Source: a virus. From it: DNA of 21,120 bases. Every line of letters begins with the position of its first letter. The first letter of the stretch is position 1. The translations under genes and the position numbers were made by a program. This document shows positions 1 to 7,264 of this stretch, in pieces. The DNA lies in IMG/VR virus record IMGVR_UViG_3300032309_001906, positions 1 through 21,120 of that record; one strand, given 5' to 3'. Below the pieces are notes generated by a model, which was not told the origin of the DNA, did no database searches, and saw only the letters and a program-made list of their open reading frames with translations.

Positions 1-89
1 CGCTCGGCCGGGCAGAAATCCTCAATCAATTCAACGCGGAAAAGAACCCGACCCGTCGGTCGGAACTGCTCCGCAAACTCGGACTGTAA
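1..89 (+). CDS. C-terminal end of an upstream head gene (partial)
   Basis: Only the last 28 codons are present, read in the frame starting at base 3 and ending in TAA at 87-89. The peptide is charged and helical, ending in SELLRKLGL. It lies 25 bases before the major capsid start, the place where scaffold, protease or decoration genes usually sit in tailed phages. The fragment is too short to assign a family, and the reading frame itself is supported mainly by its position and amphipathic composition. Confidence 0.5.
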   Translation, partial: LGRAEILNQFNAEKNPTRRSELLRKLGL

Positions 90-114
90 TCCAGTCCACT
101 AGGAGAACACTACA

Positions 115-1005
115 ATGGCCAACTCAATCGGAACAACGAATGCCAATGTAATCGCTCAGAGGGCTCTCGAGATCCTCGTGGCAGATTACAGCTTCCTGAG
201 AAACTCCGTAACGGATTTTAGCAACGAAGCGGCAAAATACAACGCATCAGTCTTTACCCACCGCATCTCTGCGACAACCGCCCAGGATTATTCCCAGGCT
301 AACGGTTACGTAGCGACTGCGACCACTCAGACAGACGTGCAGATCACTCTAAACAAGTTCAAGCACGTTTCGTACTCTGTGGACGATCAAGAGCGCACCA
401 GCTCCAACATCAACCTGATCGAGCGTTTCGCCGGCGCAGCCGCGCATGCTCTCGGCTTGCAGATGGTTGGCGACTTGCTGGCCCTTGTAACTTCCAGCAC
501 CTTCACCAGCGCATTGACGGTTGCTTCCAGCGCCTTCTCCTACCGTTCGGTAGTGTCGGCCGGAATCACCCTCAACAACAACAACGCCCCGGTCAACGGC
601 CGGTACGCTGTTCTTAGCCCCAGCTTCTACGGCGCTCTCTTGAACGACAGCACCGTGGTGGCGAATCCTCAGATCACGGGCGACCTAGTCCGCACGGCTG
701 GGATTGGCAACGTGGCTGGATTCAACATCAACCAGTACAGCGCAGTGCCTTCCAACAGCATCACGCTCGGCGGATTCTTCGCCCAGCAGGAAGCCTTGTT
801 GATCGCGGCTCGCGTTCCTGAAGTACCCACAGGCGTTCCGATCCCTGGAACGATTGACGTGGTAACGGAACCCCGCACTGGCCTTTCCGTCCAAGTTCGT
901 GAGAACTACGACGTGGTTAAGGGCATGCTGCAACGCACCTACGCTCTGATCTACGGCGTGAAAGCCGGAGAGCCGAACAGCCTCGTGCGTATCAACGGTA
1001 GCTAA
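115..1005 (+). CDS. Major capsid protein (HK97-fold/P22 coat-like)
   Basis: This 296-residue protein is read as the shell subunit of the phage head. The N-terminal part is Ala/Thr/Asn-rich, followed by a segment around residues 75-100 (KFKHVSYSVDDQE) and a helix near 105-125. The stretch GRYAVLSPSFYGALLND (about 162-178) resembles the P22 coat/Gp5-like capsid family, in which the protein is told it is a plain HK97 fold without a protease region. The C-terminal third carries AARVPEVPTGVPIPGTIDVVTEPRTGLSVQVRENYD, typical of capsid P-domain and A-domain ends. An AGGAG Shine-Dalgarno site lies at 101-105. A strong hairpin follows the stop codon. Length is normal for the family. Identification rests on sequence style and on the order capsid, connector, tail genes. 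Confidence 0.82.
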   Translation: MANSIGTTNANVIAQRALEILVADYSFLRNSVTDFSNEAAKYNASVFTHRISATTAQDYSQANGYVATATTQTDVQITLNKFKHVSYSVDDQERTSSNINLIERFAGAAAHALGLQMVGDLLALVTSSTFTSALTVASSAFSYRSVVSAGITLNNNNAPVNGRYAVLSPSFYGALLNDSTVVANPQITGDLVRTAGIGNVAGFNINQYSAVPSNSITLGGFFAQQEALLIAARVPEVPTGVPIPGTIDVVTEPRTGLSVQVRENYDVVKGMLQRTYALIYGVKAGEPNSLVRINGS

Positions 1006-1017
1006 TTCACTCGGGGA

Positions 1018-1048
1018 GGGCGGTGAGCTGAAAGGCTCACCGCCCTTT
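1018..1048 (+). terminator. Strong hairpin after the capsid gene
   Basis: An 11-bp perfect stem, GGGCGGTGAGC with GCTCACCGCCC, has a 6-nt TGAAAG loop and is followed by TTTCC. It lies 13 bases after the capsid stop. The U-tract is only three bases, so it may be a partial (read-through) terminator or a 3' stabiliser that raises capsid mRNA relative to downstream genes. Confidence 0.75.
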
Positions 1049-1057
1049 CCACTTTAA

Positions 1058-1067
1058 GAAATCCTCT
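1058..1067 (+). promoter_or_regulatory. GAAATCCTCT pre-start motif, copy 1
   Basis: The ten bases GAAATCCTCT end one base before the ATG of the connector gene and follow the capsid hairpin. The same ten bases recur at 6878-6887, and the first eight at 12803-12810, each time between a hairpin and a start codon that lacks a Shine-Dalgarno site. Function unknown. Confidence 0.45.
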
Positions 1068-1068
1068 C

Positions 1069-1368
1069 ATGTCTGAATTTACTGAATGCCTCAAGGAAAG
1101 TCTGGCCGCTCTATACGAGCAAACTGGCACGGCCGCCACTATTGGATCTACAAGCGTTACTGGAATCTTGTCTGCAATAAGCCGAAAAGAGAACGTGGAT
1201 TTAGGCGGGTTTGATTTGGATTTAAATTCCACCTTTACAATCGACGTGGGCAACTTGGCCACTGCGCCAACAATCGGATCTATTTTGCGGGCAAACTCAA
1301 TCAGCTATCGGGTGGCATCCATTGATACTTCCGTTGGTAGTTACGTGCTTGGGTTGCGAGAGGTTTAG
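1069..1368 (+). CDS. Head-tail joining/connector protein candidate (gpFII-like)
   Basis: A 99-residue protein directly after the capsid gene. The N-terminus is helical (TECLKESLAALYEQTG), then comes a beta-rich region (TGILSAISRKENVDLGGFDLDLNSTFTIDVGNL) and an ending SISYRVASIDTSVGSYVLGLREV. The length, the mostly beta character and the motif of a locus that sets and reads a small property (PTIGSILRANSISYRV) are what one sees in small head-tail attachment proteins of the lambda FII kind. Position between capsid and tail terminator supports it, although a five-gene cassette now separates it from the latter. No Shine-Dalgarno site precedes the ATG; instead a GAAATCCTCT motif lies at 1058-1067. 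Alternative: another neck protein. Confidence 0.55.
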   Translation: MSEFTECLKESLAALYEQTGTAATIGSTSVTGILSAISRKENVDLGGFDLDLNSTFTIDVGNLATAPTIGSILRANSISYRVASIDTSVGSYVLGLREV

Positions 1369-1371
1369 AAT
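1363..1371 (+). repeat. Direct repeat GTTTAGAAT, left border of cassette
   Basis: The nine bases GTTTAGAAT contain the TAG stop of the connector gene and the start of the glycosyltransferase ATG. The same nine bases occur at 6039-6047, just before the tail-terminator start, and AGAG lies upstream of both. The pair brackets the five-gene accessory cassette and may mark how it entered the late operon. Confidence 0.5.
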
Positions 1372-3055
1372 GGCTACTCGAAATCCTAAAATCTCTATTT
1401 ACGCAATCGCCGGGCACGAAGCGCAATTCATGGAGCGCTTTGTAACGGCATTTTTACCATACTGCGATGAGCTGGTAATTTGCATAGCCCAGGGCGCTCG
1501 ACCTGACGATGGCACGCGGTCAATTGCCGAGAAGTCAGGGGCCAAGATAGTTGAATATAAAAACGCACCTGCAGGCGCGAGCTGGCCGCACGTCGACAAC
1601 TTTGCCGCCGCCCGCAACACCGCACTGGATGCCTGCACTGGCGACTATGCGGTATGGGTGGATTGCGATGACTTGCCACATAAAGACCTCAAAAACGCGT
1701 TTAAAAGGGGCGTAGAAGCGTTTGAGCAGAATCCCAAGCTCGGCATCTATGCTGGCGTCTATGACGTTATAAACGCCTCTTTACGCCCCGTACGCGAGAG
1801 GATGGTAAGGCGTATAGATGGCGTATGGTCTGGAAAGTGGCATTATGCGGTGCATGAGGCGCTGTTGCCTAACGCTGAGCTGGAATCTGTGGGCGAGCAG
1901 GCGGTTTGGGTAGAGCATCACCCTGGCGGATATAAGCCAAACAGCGCCGACCGCAATCTACGCATCTTGCAGGGCCAGTTAAGCGAGGCAGGCAAGTATG
2001 CGTACTACTACCAGCAGGAATTATTCCTAGGAAATCGCAGGGTTGAGTCGGAGCCGTGGTCACACGTTGCGGCCGTCTGGCCAGGGCAAGAGGCAACGCT
2101 GGCTTACGAGGCCGCATGCAATCAGGCCACAGCCACGCAAGATCGCAACGTTCGGATTGGCCTATACCAAAAGGCACATCAGATGAACCCTGGGCGCAGG
2201 GAAGCGATCTACTATTTAGCCAGGGAAGAGGCCAGCGTGGGTGCGTGGTTACAGGCTTATCACTTGCTCAAGTCTGCAATGGTTCAACCCGATCCTGGCG
2301 TTAGAATCTGGAACGCTCAACGCACTGTGTACGACTTTGAGTGCATCGATTTGTACCTTGCGGCCTGCAAAGCCGTTGGAGACACAACCGAAGCTCAAAA
2401 GATTGAAAAGATGTGGCGGGCACAGAAGCCGGTAAAGATTACCGTTTGCCACGCAACGCGAGGACGCCCACAGGAAGCCATCAACGCCCGCATCTTGTGG
2501 ATGAAAAAGGCGGCAGATCCAGCCTCAGTCGAGTGGATCTATTCAGTCGACGATGACGATCCTAAAGCCGACATGCTTAAAAATTGGGGAATAGTTAAAG
2601 GTAAGGGTGGGTGTATTGCCGCATGGAACAGAGCGGCCGAAGTAGCCCGTGGAGAGATTATCATTCAAGGCTCCGACGATTGGGATCCTCCGCTGCACTG
2701 GGATAAAATAATTAGCGATAGGATTGGAGATACCAGCAAGCCCAAGGTGCTGGCGATTTCCGACGGCTACCGCAAAGACGATCTGCTATGCATGGCAATC
2801 CTCACAAAAGCACGGCTGCAAGATCAGGGCGCCATGTTTGCCGCTGAATATGACGAATGCTCTGGCATTTGGTCAGATAACGAATTTTCTAAAAGAGCCA
2901 CATACGATGGCGTGATCATTCCAGCCAAGGACATCGTATTCACTCACAATAATCCGATCTTTACTGGCGCAGCGCAGGACGCGGAATTTAAACGCCACAA
3001 CGCCAAAGAGAACTATGAGCTTGGCGAAAAGATATTTAAGGAACGTAATCCGTGA
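1370..3055 (+). CDS. Tandem-domain glycosyltransferase (two GT-A modules with TPR-like linker)
   Basis: A 561-residue enzyme with two glycosyltransferase-like parts. The first (about residues 7-200) starts KISIYAIAGHEAQFMERFV and has a DCDD metal/sugar-nucleotide motif at 98-101, as in family 2 GT-A enzymes. The middle (about 255-330) is helical with repeat-like segments (YYLAREEASVGAWLQAYHLLKSAM) resembling TPR. The second module begins near 353 (KITVCHATRGRP), with VDDDDPKAD and GSDDW near 434-438 as a second DxD-type motif. The ATG at 1370 is preferred over an upstream in-frame ATG at 1322 because it falls two bases after the connector stop. It probably transfers sugars to a virion or host-surface glycan; donor and acceptor are unknown. 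It overlaps the next gene by GTGA. Confidence 0.75.
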   Translation: MATRNPKISIYAIAGHEAQFMERFVTAFLPYCDELVICIAQGARPDDGTRSIAEKSGAKIVEYKNAPAGASWPHVDNFAAARNTALDACTGDYAVWVDCDDLPHKDLKNAFKRGVEAFEQNPKLGIYAGVYDVINASLRPVRERMVRRIDGVWSGKWHYAVHEALLPNAELESVGEQAVWVEHHPGGYKPNSADRNLRILQGQLSEAGKYAYYYQQELFLGNRRVESEPWSHVAAVWPGQEATLAYEAACNQATATQDRNVRIGLYQKAHQMNPGRREAIYYLAREEASVGAWLQAYHLLKSAMVQPDPGVRIWNAQRTVYDFECIDLYLAACKAVGDTTEAQKIEKMWRAQKPVKITVCHATRGRPQEAINARILWMKKAADPASVEWIYSVDDDDPKADMLKNWGIVKGKGGCIAAWNRAAEVARGEIIIQGSDDWDPPLHWDKIISDRIGDTSKPKVLAISDGYRKDDLLCMAILTKARLQDQGAMFAAEYDECSGIWSDNEFSKRATYDGVIIPAKDIVFTHNNPIFTGAAQDAEFKRHNAKENYELGEKIFKERNP

Positions 3056-3816
3056 TTTACACCCACAACGCACTGCGCCTAGGCGACAACTTGATGCAGT
3101 TAAACTTTCTACGTCGGCTATGCCTGCAAAATCCAGATCTCGAGATTACCCACTATCACAATCCAGAGCTGTGCAAGTTTGAGGAGATTGATGCCTTGCG
3201 TAGCGACATGTCTTTACGGCTACGCATTCGACCAATCAGCGAAGCGCCAGCTGATAGTATTGATTCCTGGCGGAATGTAGGCGGGTATTGGGAGCGTCAC
3301 CCCGACAAATTAAACTTTGCCAAATTTCATCTATGTTGGTTTGAGGAACTGTCCAGCAGGATGTGCGTAAAGAATCCGATCCGGAAAGCCCACGATCTTC
3401 TGTTTGACTATCCAGCCCTAGATTCTTTTATTCCGATGGCGCCAGACTGCGACATTGTCGTGATAAATTCGCCAGGGCTTTCTGGACAATTTACAAACTT
3501 TAACCCCGACGATTTTCGCAACCTAGTATCTAAACTAGTTAGCAAGGGCCATCGCGTAATCAGCACAGTCGATACTGGATTATGCCCGGCATTTGATAAC
3601 AAGAATGTGACTTGGATCGGGGCGACGGCTGCAAAGGCTAAAGCCGTCATCGGAACATCCACCGGGCCGAGCTGGCCGTGCCTAAACGTTCATAACAAAA
3701 ATGCCTTCCATTTGCTGTGTGCAGATACAGAGACAGTCATATTTACCAAACGCGGTCAGATGGCTAGGAGCGCATTTCACGCCCTGCACATTCTTGAAGA
3801 GGAAGGCTTACTGTGA
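3052..3816 (+). CDS. GT-B-like glycosyltransferase (GT9/heptosyltransferase-like)
   Basis: A 254-residue protein that starts at a GTG overlapping the preceding TGA. The opening IYTHNALRLGDNLMQLNFLRRL is the LGD-type start of family 9 and related GT-B enzymes. Later come DIVVINSPGLSGQFTNFNPDDFRNLVSKLVSKGHRVISTVDTG, matching the second Rossmann half, and GTSTGPSWPCLNVHNKNAF near the end, similar to the C-terminal nucleotide-sugar loop that reads G-x-D/T-S-G-P in this family. It is shorter than typical heptosyltransferases (about 330). It is therefore read as a divergent or minimal sugar transferase acting with the preceding enzyme. Substrate unknown. A non-catalytic GT-B-like protein is possible. 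Confidence 0.6.
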   Translation: MIYTHNALRLGDNLMQLNFLRRLCLQNPDLEITHYHNPELCKFEEIDALRSDMSLRLRIRPISEAPADSIDSWRNVGGYWERHPDKLNFAKFHLCWFEELSSRMCVKNPIRKAHDLLFDYPALDSFIPMAPDCDIVVINSPGLSGQFTNFNPDDFRNLVSKLVSKGHRVISTVDTGLCPAFDNKNVTWIGATAAKAKAVIGTSTGPSWPCLNVHNKNAFHLLCADTETVIFTKRGQMARSAFHALHILEEEGLL

Positions 3817-4331
3817 AGAAGGAGCTGACTCAGGCGATGGACTTATTGGCGGCCGATCCAGCCGTTAGGTTTATAGGCTACGGGGTGAAGATAGGCGGCC
3901 GGGCGGCAGGCACGCTTAATAATGTTTCGGATGCACAACTGATCGAAACGCCTGTCGCTGAAAATCTGATGGTAGGACTAGCCACGGGCCTGAGTTTAGC
4001 CGGGCTAAAACCCGTCGTCTTTATTGAGCGGATGGATTTTATTCTCAATGCACTGGACGCCATCGTGAATCATCTAGGCGCAGCCCAGCACATTAGCTGC
4101 AATCAATTTAAGCCGGCCGCCATCTTGCGGGTAGTTATAGGAAACAAAAACAAGCCGCTCTACACGGGGCCAACCCATACGCAGGACTTCACCGAGGCTA
4201 TTAGGAAAATGATCGATTTTCCAATCGTCGAACTAAAGAAGGAAAGCGTAGTGAGCGAATATCAAAACGCACTGCACAGACTGAGCGCCGGGACATCCAC
4301 CATGCTGGTCGAGCGAAAGGATGAGTGGTGA
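3813..4331 (+). CDS. TPP enzyme pyrimidine-binding (PYR) subunit, E1-beta/transketolase-like
   Basis: A 172-residue protein holding just the PYR domain found in E1-beta subunits and transketolases. ETPVAENLMVGLATGLSLAG (residues 45-64) matches the E1-beta segment ETPISExGFxGxAxGxAxxG; Glu50 aligns with the glutamate that activates the thiamine pyrimidine ring. KPVVFIERMDFILNALDAIVNH follows, as in E1-beta. The usual C-terminal transketolase domain (about 130 residues) is absent, so the protein is a minimal subunit. Its partner is presumably the PP-domain protein at 5416-6030. GTG start overlapping the previous stop, with an AGAGGAAGG ribosome site at about 3798-3806. The reaction cannot be told; E2 and E3 genes are not present in the window. 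Confidence 0.78.
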   Translation: MKKELTQAMDLLAADPAVRFIGYGVKIGGRAAGTLNNVSDAQLIETPVAENLMVGLATGLSLAGLKPVVFIERMDFILNALDAIVNHLGAAQHISCNQFKPAAILRVVIGNKNKPLYTGPTHTQDFTEAIRKMIDFPIVELKKESVVSEYQNALHRLSAGTSTMLVERKDEW

Positions 4332-5419
4332 AGCAGAACAAGTACAGCGACCTTAAAATCTTTTCGTTCCCAGAAAAGATTGCCAGCTTTCGCGACGATA
4401 TTATCACCGCACCCATCTACGTGCGGATTAAGCCGACCAATATCTGTAACCACGCATGCCGTTTCTGCGTTTATTCTGACGGCACAACTCGGCCCAAGGA
4501 TCGGCCTGACTTGCACCTACAGGCTGGCATGCACACCAGCATGAACGAGCGGGACGTGATGCCACGAGATAAGGCGCTAGAACTAATAGAGGATCTTTCA
4601 AGCATGGGAACAAAAGCCGTCACCTTCAGTGGTGGCGGAGAGCCTTTGCTGCATAAAGACATTGTCGAGATTATGACTAAGACACTCTCGTCTGGGCTGG
4701 ATCTATCCATTATTACCAACGGGCAACTGCTTGCGGGGGAAAGGGCAGAAGTATTGGGCAAGGCAAAGTGGGTGAGGATTTCGATGGACTACACAAGCGC
4801 AGAGCAGATGTCGTCTAGCCGTAACGTGCCCGACAGATCGTTCGATTCCGTGATGCAGAATATAAAAAACTTTTCCAACACGAAAACAGAGAGCTGCGAT
4901 CTTGGGATTAACTTTATTATTACCCGCTACAATTATGAGGGACTAGTTCCGTTCGCTAAACAGCTCAAGGATTCAGGCGTAAGCAATGTCCGCTTCTCTC
5001 CCGTGTACGTGCAGAACTTTAAAGAATATCACAACACGATTGCCACCAGGGTGAGGGAGCAACTGGCCGAATGCCAATCCTTTTGCGACTCAGATTTTAC
5101 CATCAACACGACCTATGATTTGGATAGCCCAAGTAAATCGCCCGTTCGGCCATTCCATCGCTGTCTTTACGCTCAGGCCGTTTGCGTGGTAGGTGCGGAT
5201 CTTAATATCTACGCATGCCACAATACCGCATACAGCAATCACGGCCGAATCGCCTCAATGAAGAATCAATCATTTAGCCAAGCATGGTTCGGAGAAGAGG
5301 CGAGAGCATGGCATAAAAACTTTAACCCTGGCGTCAGTTGCCTGCACGAATGCGCAAACCATGCCAAGGTAGCGCTGTTTGAAAAGCTGGCTACCGATAG
5401 TCACGACGCCTTCGTATGA
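4328..5419 (+). CDS. Radical SAM protein with SPASM-like C-terminus
   Basis: A 363-residue enzyme. The cluster motif CxxxCxxC is at residues 40, 44 and 47 (ICNHACRFC), and the SAM-binding GGGEP follows at about residue 100 (VTFSGGGEPLLHKDI). The C-terminal third has further cysteines near 279, 284, 296, 337 and 341 (HRCLYAQAVC, YACHN, SCLHEC), the arrangement of SPASM domains that bind extra iron-sulfur clusters and often modify peptides or sugars. Two GTG codons are adjacent; 4328 is chosen because it makes the GTGA overlap seen with its neighbours, the other is 4325. It sits between the two halves of the TPP enzyme, suggesting a shared pathway. Radical chemistry on a sugar or on a peptide is possible. 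Confidence 0.85.
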   Translation: MKQNKYSDLKIFSFPEKIASFRDDIITAPIYVRIKPTNICNHACRFCVYSDGTTRPKDRPDLHLQAGMHTSMNERDVMPRDKALELIEDLSSMGTKAVTFSGGGEPLLHKDIVEIMTKTLSSGLDLSIITNGQLLAGERAEVLGKAKWVRISMDYTSAEQMSSSRNVPDRSFDSVMQNIKNFSNTKTESCDLGINFIITRYNYEGLVPFAKQLKDSGVSNVRFSPVYVQNFKEYHNTIATRVREQLAECQSFCDSDFTINTTYDLDSPSKSPVRPFHRCLYAQAVCVVGADLNIYACHNTAYSNHGRIASMKNQSFSQAWFGEEARAWHKNFNPGVSCLHECANHAKVALFEKLATDSHDAFV

Positions 5420-6030
5420 ACAAGCAGGATCTGATTAATTTTGAACTGCGCATTAAGGCGCTATTCGAGCAAGGCAAGCTGCCATATCTGATTCACCTAT
5501 GCGGTGGTAATGAAGATCAGCTCATCGAGATATTCAAAGACATAAAGCCAGGCGATTGGATCTTCTCAAGCCACAGATCCCACTATCACTATCTGCTCGC
5601 CGGCGGAGATGCTGACGTGCTCGAGCAGATAATTAGAGAGGGTCGCTCCATGTTTGTCTTTGACCGTAAAAAGAATTTCTATACGTCAAGCGTGTTGGCC
5701 GGCACTTGCGGGATAGCGGCCGGAGTGGCGCACACATTAAAAGAGCAGGGAAGCTCGGCAAAGGTGTGGTGTTTCTTGGGCGATGGAGCTGAGGATGAAG
5801 GCCATTTTTATGAGGCCGTAAACTACGTGGCCGGGGCGGATCTACCCTGCACCTTTATTATCGAGGATAACGATCGATCCGTGGATACGCCGAAGGCAGC
5901 CAGGGGAAAGGCCACGATGACTTGGCCTGATTGCGTCAAGCGATACCACTACACCCCAACATTTCCGCATGGTGGCGCTGGATGTAAAACCATGGTCACA
6001 TTTGATCCGTCCATTCGCCCGATCTGGTGA
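5416..6030 (+). CDS. TPP enzyme pyrophosphate-binding (PP) subunit, E1-alpha-like
   Basis: A 204-residue protein matching the core of E1-alpha dehydrogenase subunits. IFSSHRSHYHYLLAGGD (about 49-65) resembles the E1-alpha segment with R-x-H before the active site. The TPP motif is GDG at 122-124 (FLGDGAEDEGHFYEAVNYV) and the matching Asn at 152 in EDND, 27 residues later, as expected for GDG-x(25-30)-N. True E1-alpha proteins are about 330-370 residues, so this one is trimmed, like its PYR partner at 3813-4331. ATG overlaps the preceding TGA. Together the pair probably forms a compact two-domain TPP enzyme (heterotetramer is an inference). The last 30 residues diverge from the family. Confidence 0.8.
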   Translation: MNKQDLINFELRIKALFEQGKLPYLIHLCGGNEDQLIEIFKDIKPGDWIFSSHRSHYHYLLAGGDADVLEQIIREGRSMFVFDRKKNFYTSSVLAGTCGIAAGVAHTLKEQGSSAKVWCFLGDGAEDEGHFYEAVNYVAGADLPCTFIIEDNDRSVDTPKAARGKATMTWPDCVKRYHYTPTFPHGGAGCKTMVTFDPSIRPIW

Positions 6031-6038
6031 CAAGAGGA

Positions 6039-6047
6039 GTTTAGAAT
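6039..6047 (+). repeat. Direct repeat GTTTAGAAT, right border of cassette
   Basis: Nine bases identical to 1363-1371. Here they lie between an AGAGGAG ribosome site (6033-6039) and the tail-terminator ATG. Confidence 0.5.
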
Positions 6048-6494
6048 ATGCCCGCCGTCACCATGCTCGATCGTCTAATTGAAGCTGCTTTTCAAGAGCT
6101 TCTATCTGCAACCGTAACTGGGCCGACATATCATTTATCCCACGACAAAACGGAAAACATGCCGCCATCTATTGTAATAAAAGCAATGTTAGGAACCGAA
6201 GAGCCGGTGCAAGGATCTGGCGTGTTTAGCGTGCCAGTTGAAATTGTGGTGGATGATTCTTATGACGATATAACCGTCGAGGCTCACACTCAAAAATGCT
6301 CGAAGATTCTGCAGTGCTTTTACGATTCTTCCAGCCTGTCATCTAGGCTTAATGCCACAACGGCCATTGGATCAGCTCGCACCTATAGCGCGAAACTGGA
6401 ATCTAGCGAAGCCAGCGCCAATAACGAGGAGCGCAGCTACACGCAAAACTACAAACTTACAGTCATTGCCTACCCCAATTCCATTGCGAGTTGA
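6048..6494 (+). CDS. Tail terminator/tail completion protein candidate
   Basis: A 148-residue protein, first gene after the cassette, with a strong AGAGGAG site 8 bases before the ATG. It begins with a helix (MLDRLIEAAFQELLSA), then has beta-rich text (FSVPVEIVVDDSYDDITVEAHTQKCSKIL) and ends NYKLTVIAYPNSIAS. The helix-then-beta layout, 130-150 length and place just before the tail tube match tail terminator proteins of siphophages, which cap the tail tube and join it to the head. Family is inferred from order and shape rather than an invariant motif. Confidence 0.55.
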   Translation: MPAVTMLDRLIEAAFQELLSATVTGPTYHLSHDKTENMPPSIVIKAMLGTEEPVQGSGVFSVPVEIVVDDSYDDITVEAHTQKCSKILQCFYDSSSLSSRLNATTAIGSARTYSAKLESSEASANNEERSYTQNYKLTVIAYPNSIAS

Positions 6495-6512
6495 CACCAA
6501 TAAAAGAACATT

Positions 6513-6860
6513 ATGGCAGCAACAACTATCGGAACGAGCGGTTTAAGTTTTGGAATTACGGCTGAATCGGGCGGTCTTGTTCAGTCATTTACTGAGACGC
6601 GGAATGTTCAACGCGCAGAAGTACGCAATCAGTCTGGGGAAGTTGTTGCCGCAGCTATGTATAACCCTACTGATACCTTTACTTTTACCACTACGGCAAC
6701 AGGCAGCTATGCGACTACGGCCGGAGCAGTGATCACTACTTTGGCTAACGCCACAAGCACAGGCGGGAAAATGATTGTCGATTCAGTAGCGACCAACAAA
6801 AGCTCTGACGGATTTGTTACTGTTAACGTGACCGTCACTCGCTTCCCCAACATGTCCTAA
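6513..6860 (+). CDS. Tail tube protein candidate
   Basis: A 115-residue Thr/Ser/Ala/Val-rich beta protein (TDTFTFTTTATGSYATTAG, VNVTVTRFPNMS). Position after the terminator candidate, before the chaperone pair, and a hairpin directly after the stop (as after the capsid gene) suggest the abundant tail tube subunit. It is shorter than many tube proteins (140-250), so a minor structural protein is possible. No clear ribosome site; the ATG follows an A-rich AATAAAAGAACATT. Confidence 0.45.
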   Translation: MAATTIGTSGLSFGITAESGGLVQSFTETRNVQRAEVRNQSGEVVAAAMYNPTDTFTFTTTATGSYATTAGAVITTLANATSTGGKMIVDSVATNKSSDGFVTVNVTVTRFPNMS

Positions 6861-6873
6861 CCGCCTCTGGCGG
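6861..6873 (+). terminator. Short hairpin after tube gene
   Basis: CCGCC-TCT-GGCGG, 5 bp with a three-base loop, begins directly after the TAA. It has no U-tract, so it is more likely a 3' end stabiliser or translational element than a full terminator. Analogous to hairpins at 1018 and 12786. Confidence 0.4.
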
Positions 6874-6877
6874 GCAT

Positions 6878-6887
6878 GAAATCCTCT
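6878..6887 (+). promoter_or_regulatory. GAAATCCTCT pre-start motif, copy 2
   Basis: Identical ten bases to 1058-1067, between the hairpin and the ATG at 6893, which has no Shine-Dalgarno site. Confidence 0.45.
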
Positions 6888-6892
6888 TACTT

Positions 6893-7264
6893 ATGATTGA
6901 GACATTTTGGGGAACAACAAATTTAAAAGTAGCCGCAGCTGTGGCTACCTATGGGGCAACCCTTAGGGCCGTCGATCCAGTAACCTGCATAGTTAAAGAC
7001 GGGCAACGCCAGTTTACCTTTTGGTTTAATGATGCTGGCACTGGTAGCGCAAAAGAAGAAATGGAATGCAGCTGGGCTCAAATGAAATCAGAGCCTGAAT
7101 CGGCTATTCGCTATATTAGAGCTGCCCTAGAAAATCGCGAAACACTGCTTGGCCTTATGAAGCGTGCCGAGCCAATTATCGCAATTAAACGCGGTGAACA
7201 GACCATTCTAGTTAGCGAGCGTGCAAAGCCAGAACTTAAGAGGGCACTCCTCAATAAAATGTGA
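6893..7264 (+). CDS. Tail-region protein of unknown function
   Basis: A 123-residue protein between the tube candidate and chaperone G. It starts IETFWGTTNLKVAAAVATYGATLRAVD and has a mixed alpha/beta pattern, ending VSERAKPELKRALLNKM. I do not recognise the family. Position before the chaperones suggests a role in tail assembly. Its stop TGA overlaps the start of the next gene. Translation seems to begin without a Shine-Dalgarno site. Confidence 0.6.
   Translation: MIETFWGTTNLKVAAAVATYGATLRAVDPVTCIVKDGQRQFTFWFNDAGTGSAKEEMECSWAQMKSEPESAIRYIRAALENRETLLGLMKRAEPIIAIKRGEQTILVSERAKPELKRALLNKM

Noticed and set aside
1322-1369. Upstream ATG at 1322 as the glycosyltransferase start
   Set aside because: It would overlap the connector gene by 47 bases and adds residues with no resemblance to the domain; the ATG at 1370 fits the operon spacing.
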